Of a stretch of DNA of 64,000 nucleotides, positions 1 through 8,724 are shown piece by piece. Made by a program: the position numbers and the translations under genes. This DNA is from Lishizhenia sp. GTDB taxonomy: Bacteria; Bacteroidota; Bacteroidia; Flavobacteriales_D; Crocinitomicaceae. The notes beneath the pieces were generated by a model, which was not told the DNA's origin, did no database searches, and saw only the letters and a list, made by a program, of their open reading frames with translations. Within the stretch, counting starts at the first letter, position 1. Each line of letters opens with the position of its first letter. The DNA is taken from contig SKGS01000044.1 in assembly GCA_007117355.1 (NCBI GenBank), positions 25,527 to 89,526 on the forward strand. The letters run 5' to 3'.

Positions 1-1
1 T

Positions 2-766
2 GTTGTTTCAGGTCAGATTATTAAATCTAATTCAGATTTGTTCCTAGGTATTTTTTCCGGAGTAATTAATGAAGCAGAACAAACTGTTGAAACAACAGAA
101 GAAACACTTTTTTCTGAAGAGTTTATTACCAAGTTTTGGGATGAAAAAAGCATTAATAAAATGAAAAGAAAAGGTGCCACAGCAGAGTTAACCAGCAACT
201 ACAAGTTGATTGATAAGTTTGATATGGAAGAAGGTGCCACGGCTTATGTTTTTCAACAGCGATACGTACAGGAAGTAATTCGAAATCAATCAACAGCGAC
301 AGGCATGGTGGCTCCTGTGGTCGATTATTATTTTTATTACTTAGATGTTATGGTCACGAAAATTGACTCTAGTGGAAATATAGTTTGGTTTGAAAAAGTG
401 CCTTTGGAGCAATCAACGTTAAATTATGATCCAGGAAGAGGTTTTTCGGCTAATTTTAACCAAGGGGAAATTTTTTTACTCCACTTATCCTCTGATGCGC
501 GAAAAGAAATGATAAACCAAGGAGGAAAAACCAATCAGCGCAAACCATCGAGAGAAAGAATCCAATCGAGTGTAGCTATTACAAAAATTGATCGTTTTGG
601 TGAGGCACAGTCGAGCGAGGTGATGAACCTGAGGGAGGAGCGTGTTTCTTTTTCTCCAACTTCAGTAGCTGTGGATTTAATAAATAAAAGATTTATCTTT
701 ATAACCACCCCCAGACAAATGTTTGCCGCAGGAAAAAGGTTTTCGGTGTATTCAATTCGGCTTTAA
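2..766 (+). CDS. Secreted or envelope protein of unknown function, 5' truncated
   Basis: The reading frame is open to the first base of the window, so the N-terminus lies outside it; the apparent TTG at 38 is not a convincing start. About 254 residues are visible. Two segments (KIDSSGNIVWFEKVP and KIDRFGEAQSSEV) look like strands of a beta-propeller of the 'K-I-D-x-x-G-x-x-x-W' type, and the C-terminus ends with a propeller-like strand (KRFSVYSIRL). The two copies are about 100 residues apart. I do not recognise a named family. A beta-rich exported protein is the best guess, but function is unknown. It is followed after 56 bases by the DUF2459 gene on the same strand. Confidence 0.7.
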   Translation, partial: VVSGQIIKSNSDLFLGIFSGVINEAEQTVETTEETLFSEEFITKFWDEKSINKMKRKGATAELTSNYKLIDKFDMEEGATAYVFQQRYVQEVIRNQSTATGMVAPVVDYYFYYLDVMVTKIDSSGNIVWFEKVPLEQSTLNYDPGRGFSANFNQGEIFLLHLSSDARKEMINQGGKTNQRKPSRERIQSSVAITKIDRFGEAQSSEVMNLREERVSFSPTSVAVDLINKRFIFITTPRQMFAAGKRFSVYSIRL

Positions 767-822
767 TCATAAAGAGTGGGGTGCATAAGGGAGTGGTTTA
801 ATATTAACAAATTTAACCTTTC

Positions 823-1470
823 ATGAATCGGGTAAAAAAAATACTAAAATGGTTTTTATTATTCTTGTTAATTCCAATTGCTTATGTTCTTGTCTCTTTA
901 ATTTTGTCATTCATCACCGTTAACAGTTCGAAGATCAATCAAGAAGGAGAAAAAGTTATTTATTTGACATCAAATGGTGTACATTTAAGCATTGTAATTC
1001 CTAGTAAAGAAATGGATAGCACATTAGCTGAAGGTTTGAAATCCAATATCGGTGACAAATATGTTTCTTTCGGTTGGGGCGACGAAAAATTTTATCTTAA
1101 TATCCCAACATGGGACGACTTAACTTTTAAGAAGGCTTTTCGAGCAATGTTTTTAAAAAGCTCAACACTTATGCACGTTACTCGTTACGCATCAAAACGG
1201 AATAATTGGATAGCAATAAATCTAACAAAACAAGAATTTGAAAAACTAAGTTTTTACATTCAAAACACGTTTAAAACCAATGAAAACGAAAAGAAAATTA
1301 TTTTAGAAAACCAAGGCTACGGTTTATTAGACGATTTTTACTTGGCAAAAGGAAGCAATTCAATTTTTAAAACGTGTAATACTTGGGTTAACACTGGATT
1401 TAAAGAAAGTGGTTTAACATCTTGTGTTTGGACTCCTTTTGACTTTGGATTATTAAACAAGTACAAATAA
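823..1470 (+). CDS. DUF2459 (TIGR02117-type) membrane-anchored protein
   Basis: 215 residues. Residues 8-32 form one hydrophobic N-terminal segment (signal anchor), followed by the DUF2459 hallmark, a strand such as VIYLTSNGVHLSIVIP with the conserved G-x-H. Downstream come FGWGDEKFY and a C-terminal KTCNTWVNTGF block containing the family's conserved Cys and Asn. Length and motif order match the family (about 210-230 residues). The biochemical role of DUF2459 is not established; the Cys/His arrangement resembles a papain-like hydrolase, but that is inference. The ATG at 823 directly precedes a basic n-region (MNRVKK), which supports it as the start. No operon partner downstream; it converges on the FAD oxidoreductase. 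Confidence 0.85.
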   Translation: MNRVKKILKWFLLFLLIPIAYVLVSLILSFITVNSSKINQEGEKVIYLTSNGVHLSIVIPSKEMDSTLAEGLKSNIGDKYVSFGWGDEKFYLNIPTWDDLTFKKAFRAMFLKSSTLMHVTRYASKRNNWIAINLTKQEFEKLSFYIQNTFKTNENEKKIILENQGYGLLDDFYLAKGSNSIFKTCNTWVNTGFKESGLTSCVWTPFDFGLLNKYK

Positions 1471-1474
1471 TCAA

Positions 1475-1636
1475 AAGAGGATTTCCCTTAAACGTCCTAA
1501 TATCTAAAAATCCTCTTAAGTCTGTGATAATATTCTCTTTTAAACCCTTAGCGAACATGTACGGTGTGTTATAATTCGCTAAGGAATACAAGCGTCTTAA
1601 AATCTTAATATCCTAAAGTCTTAATGTCTTAAATCC
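1475..1636. repeat. Convergent intergenic region with two hairpins and TCTTAA-like repeats
   Basis: This spacer lies between two convergent genes. It holds a 10-bp inverted repeat (AAGAGGATTT at 1475-1484 with AAATCCTCTT at 1508-1517) and a second perfect 10-bp one (CCTTAGCGAA at 1546-1555 with TTCGCTAAGG at 1575-1584). From about 1593 to 1636 there are several degenerate copies of a TCTTAA/TCCTAA word at short spacing. Neither hairpin is followed by a strong T-run, so they are only weak candidates for bidirectional terminators. Confidence 0.5.
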
Positions 1637-1639
1637 CTC

Positions 1640-2665
1640 CTAAAGAAATCGAGAAATATTTACTTCATCATCTAATTCTGTATTGTGTAATAGATGCTGT
1701 GTAAAATGATGAGCAAAATAAGGGCCTAGCATATACCCTTTTGTTCCCAAGCCATTAAAAATAAAAAGACCTTTATGTGTTTGGTGCTCGCCAATCAATG
1801 GTCTCCTATCGCTAACAGTCGGACGAATTCCCGCCTCATGCTCAATGATGGAAAGAGGAAGCACACAAAGCTTATTGTATTGTTCAAGTAATGTTTGCTT
1901 TCCTTCTTCTGTTGGTTTGGTATTTATGTTTTTCCAAGCAAATGTTGCCCCAACCCGATAAGTACCGTCTTCAGTTGGTAGAATAAAACATTTTCTATTG
2001 ATAATATCTTTATTAGGATAATTAGGAATGGTAACTTTTAAAACCTCTCCCTTTGTTTGGTTAAGTGGCAAATAATTAAAAAACGGATTATCGACTCCAC
2101 TATAACCTTCAGCAAAAACTATTTTATCGAACCGTTCGTTTTTATAAGTTAACGCATTTGTGTTCAGCTCATTGTAATCAAACGACGCTGTGATCAAGTA
2201 TTTTTTATCTTTAAAATAACGGTGGTTTAATCGCATAAAAAGAGTAGCGTCCACATAACCAGGGGAAAACACTGTTCCAACACCAAAAGTGTTATGAATA
2301 AAAGACTGTGGCTCTTCTTTTTCCGATGAGATGTAGTTAGAATAAGAAGAGTCTTTTGTTCTCATTTCCCATAAGTTAGTTTCTTCTTCTGTTGAAAAAT
2401 ACCGTTTTATCTTTCTAGGAAAGAAAAACTTTCCGCCGATTTTTTTTTCCGTTTTGGCATAAAAGTCCACAAGGTATGGTATCACCTCGTCTCCACGCCA
2501 TGTTTTAAGCATACGACGAAAAACCATAGGATTTATCATTCCCGCTGCTATTGCAGAGCTAAAGTTTTCGCCCTTATCTATGATGGTTATGTCGCACCCT
2601 TCATCCTCTAAATGATGCCCTAAACAGATTCCTGCCAAACCACCACCTACGATTAATACTTTCAT
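1640..2665 (-). CDS. FAD-dependent oxidoreductase (DAO family)
   Basis: 341 residues. Residues 1-32 form a Rossmann dinucleotide-binding fold with the GGGLAG motif at residues 7-12 and an acidic residue (IIDKG) at the end of the second strand, typical for FAD ribose binding. The C-terminal part has the DAO-family block (RPTVSDRRPLIGEH, then FNGLGTKGYMLGP) that closes the FAD site. Related Bacteroidota proteins are annotated as glycine/D-amino acid oxidase-like enzymes, but the substrate cannot be read from sequence. There is no MnmC methyltransferase domain. No signal peptide, so cytoplasmic. It is a single gene converging with the DUF2459 gene, with the alkaline phosphatase divergent upstream. 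Confidence 0.85.
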   Translation of the reverse strand: MKVLIVGGGLAGICLGHHLEDEGCDITIIDKGENFSSAIAAGMINPMVFRRMLKTWRGDEVIPYLVDFYAKTEKKIGGKFFFPRKIKRYFSTEEETNLWEMRTKDSSYSNYISSEKEEPQSFIHNTFGVGTVFSPGYVDATLFMRLNHRYFKDKKYLITASFDYNELNTNALTYKNERFDKIVFAEGYSGVDNPFFNYLPLNQTKGEVLKVTIPNYPNKDIINRKCFILPTEDGTYRVGATFAWKNINTKPTEEGKQTLLEQYNKLCVLPLSIIEHEAGIRPTVSDRRPLIGEHQTHKGLFIFNGLGTKGYMLGPYFAHHFTQHLLHNTELDDEVNISRFL

Positions 2666-2798
2666 CTCTTTTTACCTTTTAACAAAGAAACATCAAAATT
2701 TATCAAAAGCATTGGTAAATGGAAGACATTTTCTCAATGCGCTTAGAATTCAAAACGTTTTCAAAAAATCTATCTCATTATTATTTCGTAAAAAAACA

Positions 2799-2815
2799 TT
2801 TAACAAACTGTTAAA
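2799..2815. promoter_or_regulatory. Palindrome upstream of alkaline phosphatase (possible operator)
   Basis: A perfect 7-bp inverted repeat, TTTAACA-AAC-TGTTAAA, lies 66-82 bases before the alkaline phosphatase ATG. A TAGTTTCG box at 2852-2859 (one mismatch to the Bacteroidota -7 consensus TAnnTTTG) sits 21 bases before the start codon, which would put the palindrome upstream of a -33 region. Operator function is inferred from position and symmetry only. Confidence 0.35.
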
Positions 2816-2880
2816 CATAGGCGATTTCTAAAAAGTCATTTAGTTATTTGCTAGTTTCGCTATACAAATAATTAATTGCC

Positions 2881-4290
2881 ATGGATAGAAGGAAGTTTTT
2901 TAAAGCAGGAACCATTATTGGAGCAGGAGGTCTATTGTTATCTCCAACATCATTATTTGGTAATCATTCCTCAGCTAACTGGAAAAAACCAGCTAAAAAA
3001 CCGAAAAACATCATTTTTTTGGTCAGTGACGGAATGAGTTCAGGAACGCTTACCATGGCTGATTTATATAGCCAACGTAAATACGGAAAGAAGACAAACT
3101 GGATAAACCTTTTGGAAAACAACAATGTAAAACGAGCGTTGATGGATACTTCTGCTGCTAATTCTTTGATAACAGACTCCGCTGCTGGTGGTTCTGCTTG
3201 GGGTGGAGGAGTTAAGGTACCAAACGGAAAGCTCAACATGGGTGCAAATGGAGAAGAATATACACCAATTTTGCAAAAATTTAAAGCCGCTGGTAAATCT
3301 GTTGGATGTGTTACTTCTGTGCCGATTACGCACGCTACTCCCGCTTCTTTTTGTGTAACAAAAAAGCACCGATCGCTACAAGAAGAAATAGCGGAAGATT
3401 ATCTGAAACTACGCTTTGATGTGATGCTTGGTAGTGGTAAGGAATACTTTGCATCGGATAAAAGAAAAGATGGTAAAGATTTATTGGAAGAGTTTAAGAA
3501 AGCTGGATATTTTGTTGCAGAATATAGGTCGGACTTAAAGAAAGACGCTAAAAACAAACCTGTTATTGGTGTTTTTGAGGAGGGTTCACTTCCTTATTAT
3601 ATCGACCATAAGACAGGTATCAACGATTTCAAGGAAACACCTAGCCTTGCAGAACTTTCTGTTTTTGCGCTCAATGAACTTAGAAAGAATGAAAACGGTT
3701 TTGTTTTACAAATTGAAGGCGGAAAAGTAGATTGGGCTGCTCATGCGAATGATACGACAGCTATTTTAGAAGACCAAATTGCTTTTGATGAGGCTGTTGG
3801 AGTAGCGTTAGGTTTTGCAGAGTCATCTCCAGAAACATTGGTGATTATTACTACAGATCATGGAAATGCAAACCCTGGATTATTTTATGGTAAAAATGCA
3901 GACAAAAACTTTGAAAAACTTTTATCAGCAAAACATTCTAACGAATGGGTTTTAAGACAAGTAAATAAAGACACTACATCGAGTCAATTAATTGATTTAG
4001 TTGAATTTGCTTCAAACCTTGCTATATCAAAAGAAGAATCAGAGCTAATTTTAACTAAAATTAAAACCGTACAATCTGATGGTTTATACAATCCTTATAA
4101 ACTGCCATTTGGAGATTTAGCAAAAATACAAGCTGAATATTCCAATGTGCATTGGGCGTATAGCAATCACTCAGCGGATTATGTTGAACTTACCATGTTT
4201 GGTGCTGGAAGTGATATTTTGCCATCGTTTATTCAAAATAGTGAGTTACATCACTATATGTTGCACGTCGCAGAGGTGGCGGCTAAATAA
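2881..4290 (+). CDS. Alkaline phosphatase, Tat-exported
   Basis: 469 residues. Hydrolyses phosphomonoesters in the periplasm or at the surface to release phosphate. The N-terminus MDRRKFFKAG is a twin-arginine signal followed by a hydrophobic stretch, so the enzyme is probably exported folded with its metals. Active-site motifs of the PhoA family are all present: metal Asp50 in LVSDGMSS, nucleophile Ser100 in TDSAAGG, THATPAS at 150-156, E279 with D284 and H288 in EGGKVDWAAHAND, D326-H327 in TTDHGN, and a late His in SNHSADYVE. The E. coli-type Arg166 could not be placed by eye. Monocistronic, with a palindrome upstream that might mediate regulation. A pho-type response is plausible but not shown. 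Confidence 0.93.
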   Translation: MDRRKFFKAGTIIGAGGLLLSPTSLFGNHSSANWKKPAKKPKNIIFLVSDGMSSGTLTMADLYSQRKYGKKTNWINLLENNNVKRALMDTSAANSLITDSAAGGSAWGGGVKVPNGKLNMGANGEEYTPILQKFKAAGKSVGCVTSVPITHATPASFCVTKKHRSLQEEIAEDYLKLRFDVMLGSGKEYFASDKRKDGKDLLEEFKKAGYFVAEYRSDLKKDAKNKPVIGVFEEGSLPYYIDHKTGINDFKETPSLAELSVFALNELRKNENGFVLQIEGGKVDWAAHANDTTAILEDQIAFDEAVGVALGFAESSPETLVIITTDHGNANPGLFYGKNADKNFEKLLSAKHSNEWVLRQVNKDTTSSQLIDLVEFASNLAISKEESELILTKIKTVQSDGLYNPYKLPFGDLAKIQAEYSNVHWAYSNHSADYVELTMFGAGSDILPSFIQNSELHHYMLHVAEVAAK

Positions 4291-4307
4291 CCTGGTTTAA
4301 GTGCAGG

Positions 4308-4338
4308 AATAAGCTTAGTTGATAAACAAGCATTTATT
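4308..4338. terminator. Weak bidirectional terminator candidate
   Basis: Between the convergent alkaline phosphatase and LamG-protein genes, GCTTaGTT at 4312-4319 can pair with AACAAGC at 4325-4331 around a short loop (one bulged A). The stem is flanked by AATAA on the left and TTTATT on the right. It is AT-rich with only a modest T-run. Confidence 0.3.
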
Positions 4339-4342
4339 GTTA

Positions 4343-7300
4343 TTACTGTCTTACAAGATGTACAAACCCGTTTTTAATGGAGGTTTCCCCGATTTGATTA
4401 GTATATTCAATCTTATAGAAATACACTCCATCTTGCAAACGTTGACCTGAAGATGTTCCGTTCCACTCGAAAAGAGGTGTGTTATATTGTACTATGTTAT
4501 TTCCCCAACGATTAACTATTACGATGTCAAAAGAACTGATTTGTTCTACACCTTTGAGATTTTTGAGTTTAAAACTATCATTTACACCATCGTTATTAGG
4601 TGTGAACACGTTGGGGACCTCAAATGAAATATCTTCCAAAACTACTATCACTACTTCTTCATGAAAGCCAATACACCCATTGCTTTCAAGAAAAACTTGA
4701 ATTACATAAACTCCAGTGTCGTTGTACGTATGATTGAAAGGAAAGTTATTTTCGTTTGAAGTTGTTCCATCATCGAAATCCCATGAAAAACTCCCTGTTG
4801 AACCAGATGAATTATCAATAGTAACCTCCAAAGGAACTGTCCCAAAATCAGGAGTTACACTAAAGTTTGCATCTGGGCTTTCTATTACAGTCACATCTAC
4901 AGTAGCGGTATTTTGACAACCATTTGCATCTGTTCCTATAACTGTGTAAGTAGTAGTGCCCACAGGTTGTGTAAATGGCTGACCGTTTATAACTCCATTA
5001 TCCCAAACATAGCTAGTTCCACCTGAACCGGTAAGAATAACCTCTTCACCATCACAAACGGTTTGATTTACACCACCACTCACGTTTGGTAAAGGGTTTA
5101 CCGTAGCAGTAAAAGAATCGGATGCTTCACAACCGTTTTCATCCACACCAACTACGGTAAATGTTGTAGTCTCAGAAGGAAGCACGGTTGAATTGTTTGG
5201 CGCACTGACGTCCCAAGTATAGGTTTCACCCCCTGTTGCAGCAAGTATTACATCTTGTCCTTCACAAACTGAAACATCTGAACCAGCAGAAATAGAAGGT
5301 AAATCAAATACTGTAACGAGAACTTCATCTGATGACGTACACCCAAACTCATCTGTTCCAGTAACTGTATATTCGTTTGTTTGCGTTGGCACAAAAGGAA
5401 CACCGTCTTCTACACCATCTGACCACGTGTATGAAACAGCACCATCTCCTGTTAGCGTAACTGACTCACCAGAACAAACAAAAACTGGGTCTCCAGCAGA
5501 AACCGTTGGGTCTCCTTCATTTTCTAAGTTAACTGTAATTTCTTTTTCACAGTCGTTGTTGTCTTTTACAATTAATGTGTATTCTCCGGGAGCTAAATCA
5601 GAAAAAATTGGTGACAACTGAAAAGAATCTCCGTCATCGATGCTGTAACTATAAGTTGGTGTTCCTCCACCAGCGGTAAGTTCTATGGCTCCATCAGCTT
5701 CATTACATTGCGGGTTGGTTAACTCCGCTTCAAGCGTTAATTCATCTGGTTCTGAAATAGAAAATGTTTCTTCAATTTCACAAGACACACAAATTTTAAA
5801 AGAAATATCATCTATACCAAAGTCATTTCCAGCTGGTTCTGTATTTTGATTGACGATACAAATAGTTGCTGTTGTATTTGTGCCTGAATACCAAGTTCCA
5901 AAAAAGCGTTCCCATGTTCCTGTAGTCGATGGTGCAGTAAAGATTGGCCCCAAAGCTTCGCCATTTACAGAAAATTGCAACTCTGCTGGTGAGTCAGCAA
6001 AAATGGACGAAACCCATGAAGAAAAAACATAATAAGTATCTGGTTGTACATCTACCTCTTGACACCAAACATTGGTATTTGCTTGTTCTGCGCCATTAAC
6101 AATTAAAAAATTACCAGAACCACCATTACCTGTTCCAACAAAAGCGTTGTGGTGAACACTGGCGTCATAACCAACAATATAGTCTCCTCCGGGTAAATTA
6201 TTTTGATTGGCTAAACAGTTATCACAATAATTATAGTCTGTAGAAAAGTCCTCGTTACCATTTTCAAAATGTCCATTTACAACCAATTCATTTCCAGAAA
6301 GTTTACAGCTGTCTGAAACCGAAACGGAATAAGAGCCAGGGGATAAGTCAGACACTGACAACTCTTCATCCTCTCCGTTCCACCAAGCATGATTAAAAGG
6401 ACCTCCGTTTCCACCAATTGGGTTTATGGTAGCTGATCCGTCGTCTGCTCCATTGCACGATATTGCATTTGAGGTTAATTGAGCGTCCAGCTCATCGTTG
6501 TTTTCTACAATTACTGTTGTAGAAGCGACACAGTTTTCATTCGAGCGAGCAAAAACAGTATATTCTCCTGGTGCGAGATTTTCAAAAGCTGGAGAACCCG
6601 AAAAAGTTGTTCCGTCAACGGAATACTCGTAAGGTAAATATCCACCATTACCTGCAATATCAATTGCTCCAGTTTCCGTGTCGTTACAAACAACAGGAGA
6701 AGAAGAAGCAGTCACACCAAGTTCTGTTGGGTAAGGATACGGAATAGTTTCGAATTCCGGGTTTCCAACTGCTGTACCATTCCAAGTTGCATTTCCTTGT
6801 ACATTCACAAAGTTGCTTTCGAATTTATAGTACGCCATTAAACCAGTTTGATTTGTTGGGTCTGGTAAATCAAGCATGTTGTTTGCTATTTGTTCTTGCG
6901 TTCTAGCAACATTCCAAATTCTAAGTTCATCAATGTAGCCGCGAAACTGTTCTGTTTCATTTGTTGATTGCTGACCAATAGCCGCATCTATATTGTTTTG
7001 AATCATGTTTCCGCTCCATTCCATCTCACCAGTCAAACAACCGTTAACGTAATAACGCAAAAAGGAACCATTGTAAGTGGCGGCAACGTGATAAGTTCTT
7101 CCCACCTCCAACTGAACGCCAGCCGCCGCTACTCCGCTAAATGCAGCAAAACCTTGTGTTGTAGTTATTTCAAAGCTCCCAATACGAAGTAAGTAATTAA
7201 CATTAGAAGGGTCTGTATGCTTCGATAAAATATTAACTGAAGGACCTGTGTATTGAATGAGCGCCTCAACAGTAAGTTGATTTCCTGGCACATCCAAATC

Positions 7301-7405
7301 TCCTAGATTAACCCAATTTACTGCGTCAGGTAAAAAAAGGGAGTTTTGCGCTGATGCATTAATAGTCATAGTAAGCCCAAAGAAGAAAAATAGTAGTTTT
7401 TTCAT
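4343..7405 (-). CDS. LamG/SprB-repeat/PKD multidomain surface protein with T9SS type B sorting domain
   Basis: 1020 residues, exported and probably surface-bound. Order: signal peptide (1-19), LamG/concanavalin-like domain (about 21-215, with YIDELRIWNVART), a SprB repeat (about 230-300), a second SprB repeat (from about 305) interrupted by a carbohydrate-binding-like beta domain (about 368-541), a third SprB repeat, four Ig-like repeats with the C-x-G-x-x-V-x-L-x-x-x-G pattern, a PKD domain (about 850-930), and a C-terminal gliding-motility type B sorting domain (about 935-1020, with VPNVFTPNNDGVNDSF and FNRWGN-like FDIVIVNRWGN). LamG and the inserted domain suggest glycan or polymer binding; no catalytic domain is visible. 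It stands alone rather than next to a SprF gene. Confidence 0.88.
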   Translation of the reverse strand: MKKLLFFFFGLTMTINASAQNSLFLPDAVNWVNLGDLDVPGNQLTVEALIQYTGPSVNILSKHTDPSNVNYLLRIGSFEITTTQGFAAFSGVAAAGVQLEVGRTYHVAATYNGSFLRYYVNGCLTGEMEWSGNMIQNNIDAAIGQQSTNETEQFRGYIDELRIWNVARTQEQIANNMLDLPDPTNQTGLMAYYKFESNFVNVQGNATWNGTAVGNPEFETIPYPYPTELGVTASSSPVVCNDTETGAIDIAGNGGYLPYEYSVDGTTFSGSPAFENLAPGEYTVFARSNENCVASTTVIVENNDELDAQLTSNAISCNGADDGSATINPIGGNGGPFNHAWWNGEDEELSVSDLSPGSYSVSVSDSCKLSGNELVVNGHFENGNEDFSTDYNYCDNCLANQNNLPGGDYIVGYDASVHHNAFVGTGNGGSGNFLIVNGAEQANTNVWCQEVDVQPDTYYVFSSWVSSIFADSPAELQFSVNGEALGPIFTAPSTTGTWERFFGTWYSGTNTTATICIVNQNTEPAGNDFGIDDISFKICVSCEIEETFSISEPDELTLEAELTNPQCNEADGAIELTAGGGTPTYSYSIDDGDSFQLSPIFSDLAPGEYTLIVKDNNDCEKEITVNLENEGDPTVSAGDPVFVCSGESVTLTGDGAVSYTWSDGVEDGVPFVPTQTNEYTVTGTDEFGCTSSDEVLVTVFDLPSISAGSDVSVCEGQDVILAATGGETYTWDVSAPNNSTVLPSETTTFTVVGVDENGCEASDSFTATVNPLPNVSGGVNQTVCDGEEVILTGSGGTSYVWDNGVINGQPFTQPVGTTTYTVIGTDANGCQNTATVDVTVIESPDANFSVTPDFGTVPLEVTIDNSSGSTGSFSWDFDDGTTSNENNFPFNHTYNDTGVYVIQVFLESNGCIGFHEEVVIVVLEDISFEVPNVFTPNNDGVNDSFKLKNLKGVEQISSFDIVIVNRWGNNIVQYNTPLFEWNGTSSGQRLQDGVYFYKIEYTNQIGETSIKNGFVHLVRQ

Positions 7406-7457
7406 TGTCAGAATTATGAGGTTACTAAAGTATAAAAATTACTACTTTATTTAAAAG

Positions 7458-7488
7458 TTTAACAGTATTAAATAATTTTCTACCTTTA
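7458..7488 (+). promoter_or_regulatory. Candidate promoter of the CAP-domain gene
   Basis: TTTA at 7458-7461 and TACCTTTA at 7481-7488 are separated by 19 bases. Each has one mismatch to the Bacteroidota -33 (TTTG) and -7 (TAnnTTTG) boxes. The start codon follows 18 bases later. It is a pattern match only. Confidence 0.35.
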
Positions 7489-7506
7489 TGGCTACAAATA
7501 AAATCC

Positions 7507-8049
7507 ATGAAGACCTTAATTGCAATACTATTTTTTGTTTTATTCTTTTCAGGAATTCAAGAGCAAGAAAAGGAAGTCGTTCCTTCTGATCTAGAATGGG
7601 AGTTGTATGACATAATAAATAAATACAGAAAACAACGAAAACTGCCAGAAATTCCTTTTTCTAAATCGCTTACCCAAGTAGCGCAAGAGCATTGTAAAGA
7701 TTTATCCGAAAACATTGGAAGTTTAACACATGGATGGAGCGATTGTCCTTACGACACGAAGAAGCGATCTACATACTCCTGCATGTGGGAACAACCAAAA
7801 AACCGTACATCATATCCCGGTTTTGGCTATGAAAATGCTTATATGCATAGCGAAAAAGCATTGCCAAAAGACGCTTTTGAATCGTGGAAAAAAAGTCCCC
7901 CTCATCATGCTGTTATGATTAATTCAGGAGCTTGGAAAGACAGAAAGTGGAACGCTATTGGAGTTGGAATTCATGGTCAATTTGCCTGTATTTGGTTTGG
8001 AGAAGAAATAGACCCTGCGGGAAGTTTTGAACGAAAAGAACAATACTGA
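7507..8049 (+). CDS. CAP-domain (SCP/PR-1) secreted protein
   Basis: 180 residues with an N-terminal signal peptide (about 1-18). The mature part is one CAP domain: LEWELYDIINKYRKQRKLPEIPFS is the first helix, LTQVAQEHCKDLSE the second, with LTHGW carrying the first conserved His, then a Glu-containing GYENAYM and the PHHAVMINSGAWKDRKWNAIGVGI block with the second His and the family's terminal strands. CAP proteins are extracellular; some are lipid-binding or have weak protease-like activity, but bacterial roles are mostly unknown. Four or more cysteines could form disulfides. The next gene starts 1 base after the stop codon, so the two are probably co-transcribed. Confidence 0.88.
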   Translation: MKTLIAILFFVLFFSGIQEQEKEVVPSDLEWELYDIINKYRKQRKLPEIPFSKSLTQVAQEHCKDLSENIGSLTHGWSDCPYDTKKRSTYSCMWEQPKNRTSYPGFGYENAYMHSEKALPKDAFESWKKSPPHHAVMINSGAWKDRKWNAIGVGIHGQFACIWFGEEIDPAGSFERKEQY

Positions 8050-8050
8050 T

Positions 8051-8665
8051 TTGAAGCTGATTGTATTTGTTACCTGTTTACTGTTTTTTACTGTGTTTCC
8101 ATTGACAAGTCAAAACGACACATTGCAAAATAATCTAGAGCGTATAGAAGGTTCCAACCATGGTTTTTCATTTAAATTTGAATTCAATTACTGGCCCTTA
8201 CCTGAAAACTTGAATTTAACACGGTTTCATTATGGAGGTGACTTAACTTCTTACTATGTTTATAAGGAAACTTTTGGAATTGGACTTTATTTGTCCCAAA
8301 ATAGAATTCACTCATTGAAAGATGAGCACAGTTTGTTTGCTGTTGGTGGAGAAGTAGAAATTTCTTTCAAAAGGATAACGAAAGACTTTTTTCTAACCCC
8401 CATTTTTATTCAACGCATTGGACATAATAAAGAGCGTTTTGTAAAAGAAAGTTTTACTACTTACAACACGTATTCGCAGCGTGAAGGCTTAAATTATGCA
8501 TTTAAACTCGGACTTCGTTCAAACTTTAGCAGTACAAAAAAATTACAATTTGGTTTAACATTTGGACGTACAGTTTACACAGAAAAGCTCCTCAAAATAT
8601 TTTATTCAGGACAAATATCTACCCGTCAAATTGGTGCTCATGCAGTAATTATGTTGGGAAATTGA
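8051..8665 (+). CDS. Secreted beta-barrel-like protein of unknown function
   Basis: 204 residues from the TTG at 8051, which immediately follows the upstream stop codon and gives a textbook signal peptide (MKLIVFVTCLLFF...LTSQ). A longer form from the TTG at 8027 would overlap the CAP gene by 23 bases and begin with a polar stretch, so I prefer 8051. The mature protein alternates polar and hydrophobic residues with aromatic ends (for example FKFEFNYWPLP, YGGDLTSYYVY, LQFGLTFGRTVY), as in small outer-membrane barrels. No family is recognised. It probably shares a transcript with the CAP-domain gene. Confidence 0.7.
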   Translation: MKLIVFVTCLLFFTVFPLTSQNDTLQNNLERIEGSNHGFSFKFEFNYWPLPENLNLTRFHYGGDLTSYYVYKETFGIGLYLSQNRIHSLKDEHSLFAVGGEVEISFKRITKDFFLTPIFIQRIGHNKERFVKESFTTYNTYSQREGLNYAFKLGLRSNFSSTKKLQFGLTFGRTVYTEKLLKIFYSGQISTRQIGAHAVIMLGN

Positions 8666-8724
8666 ACGAATGATTAATTAAAAAGGGCTTGGAAAACAGA
8701 AGTAAAGAAAGTTTAATTCTCATT

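Noticed and set aside
2964-3369. Long minus-strand open frames inside the alkaline phosphatase gene
   Set aside because: They have no signal, motif or promoter and lie opposite a strongly conserved active-site region, so they are antisense shadows.
8027-8050. Upstream TTG start for the barrel-like protein
   Set aside because: It overlaps the CAP gene and adds a polar stretch before the signal peptide; the TTG at 8051 gives a normal signal.
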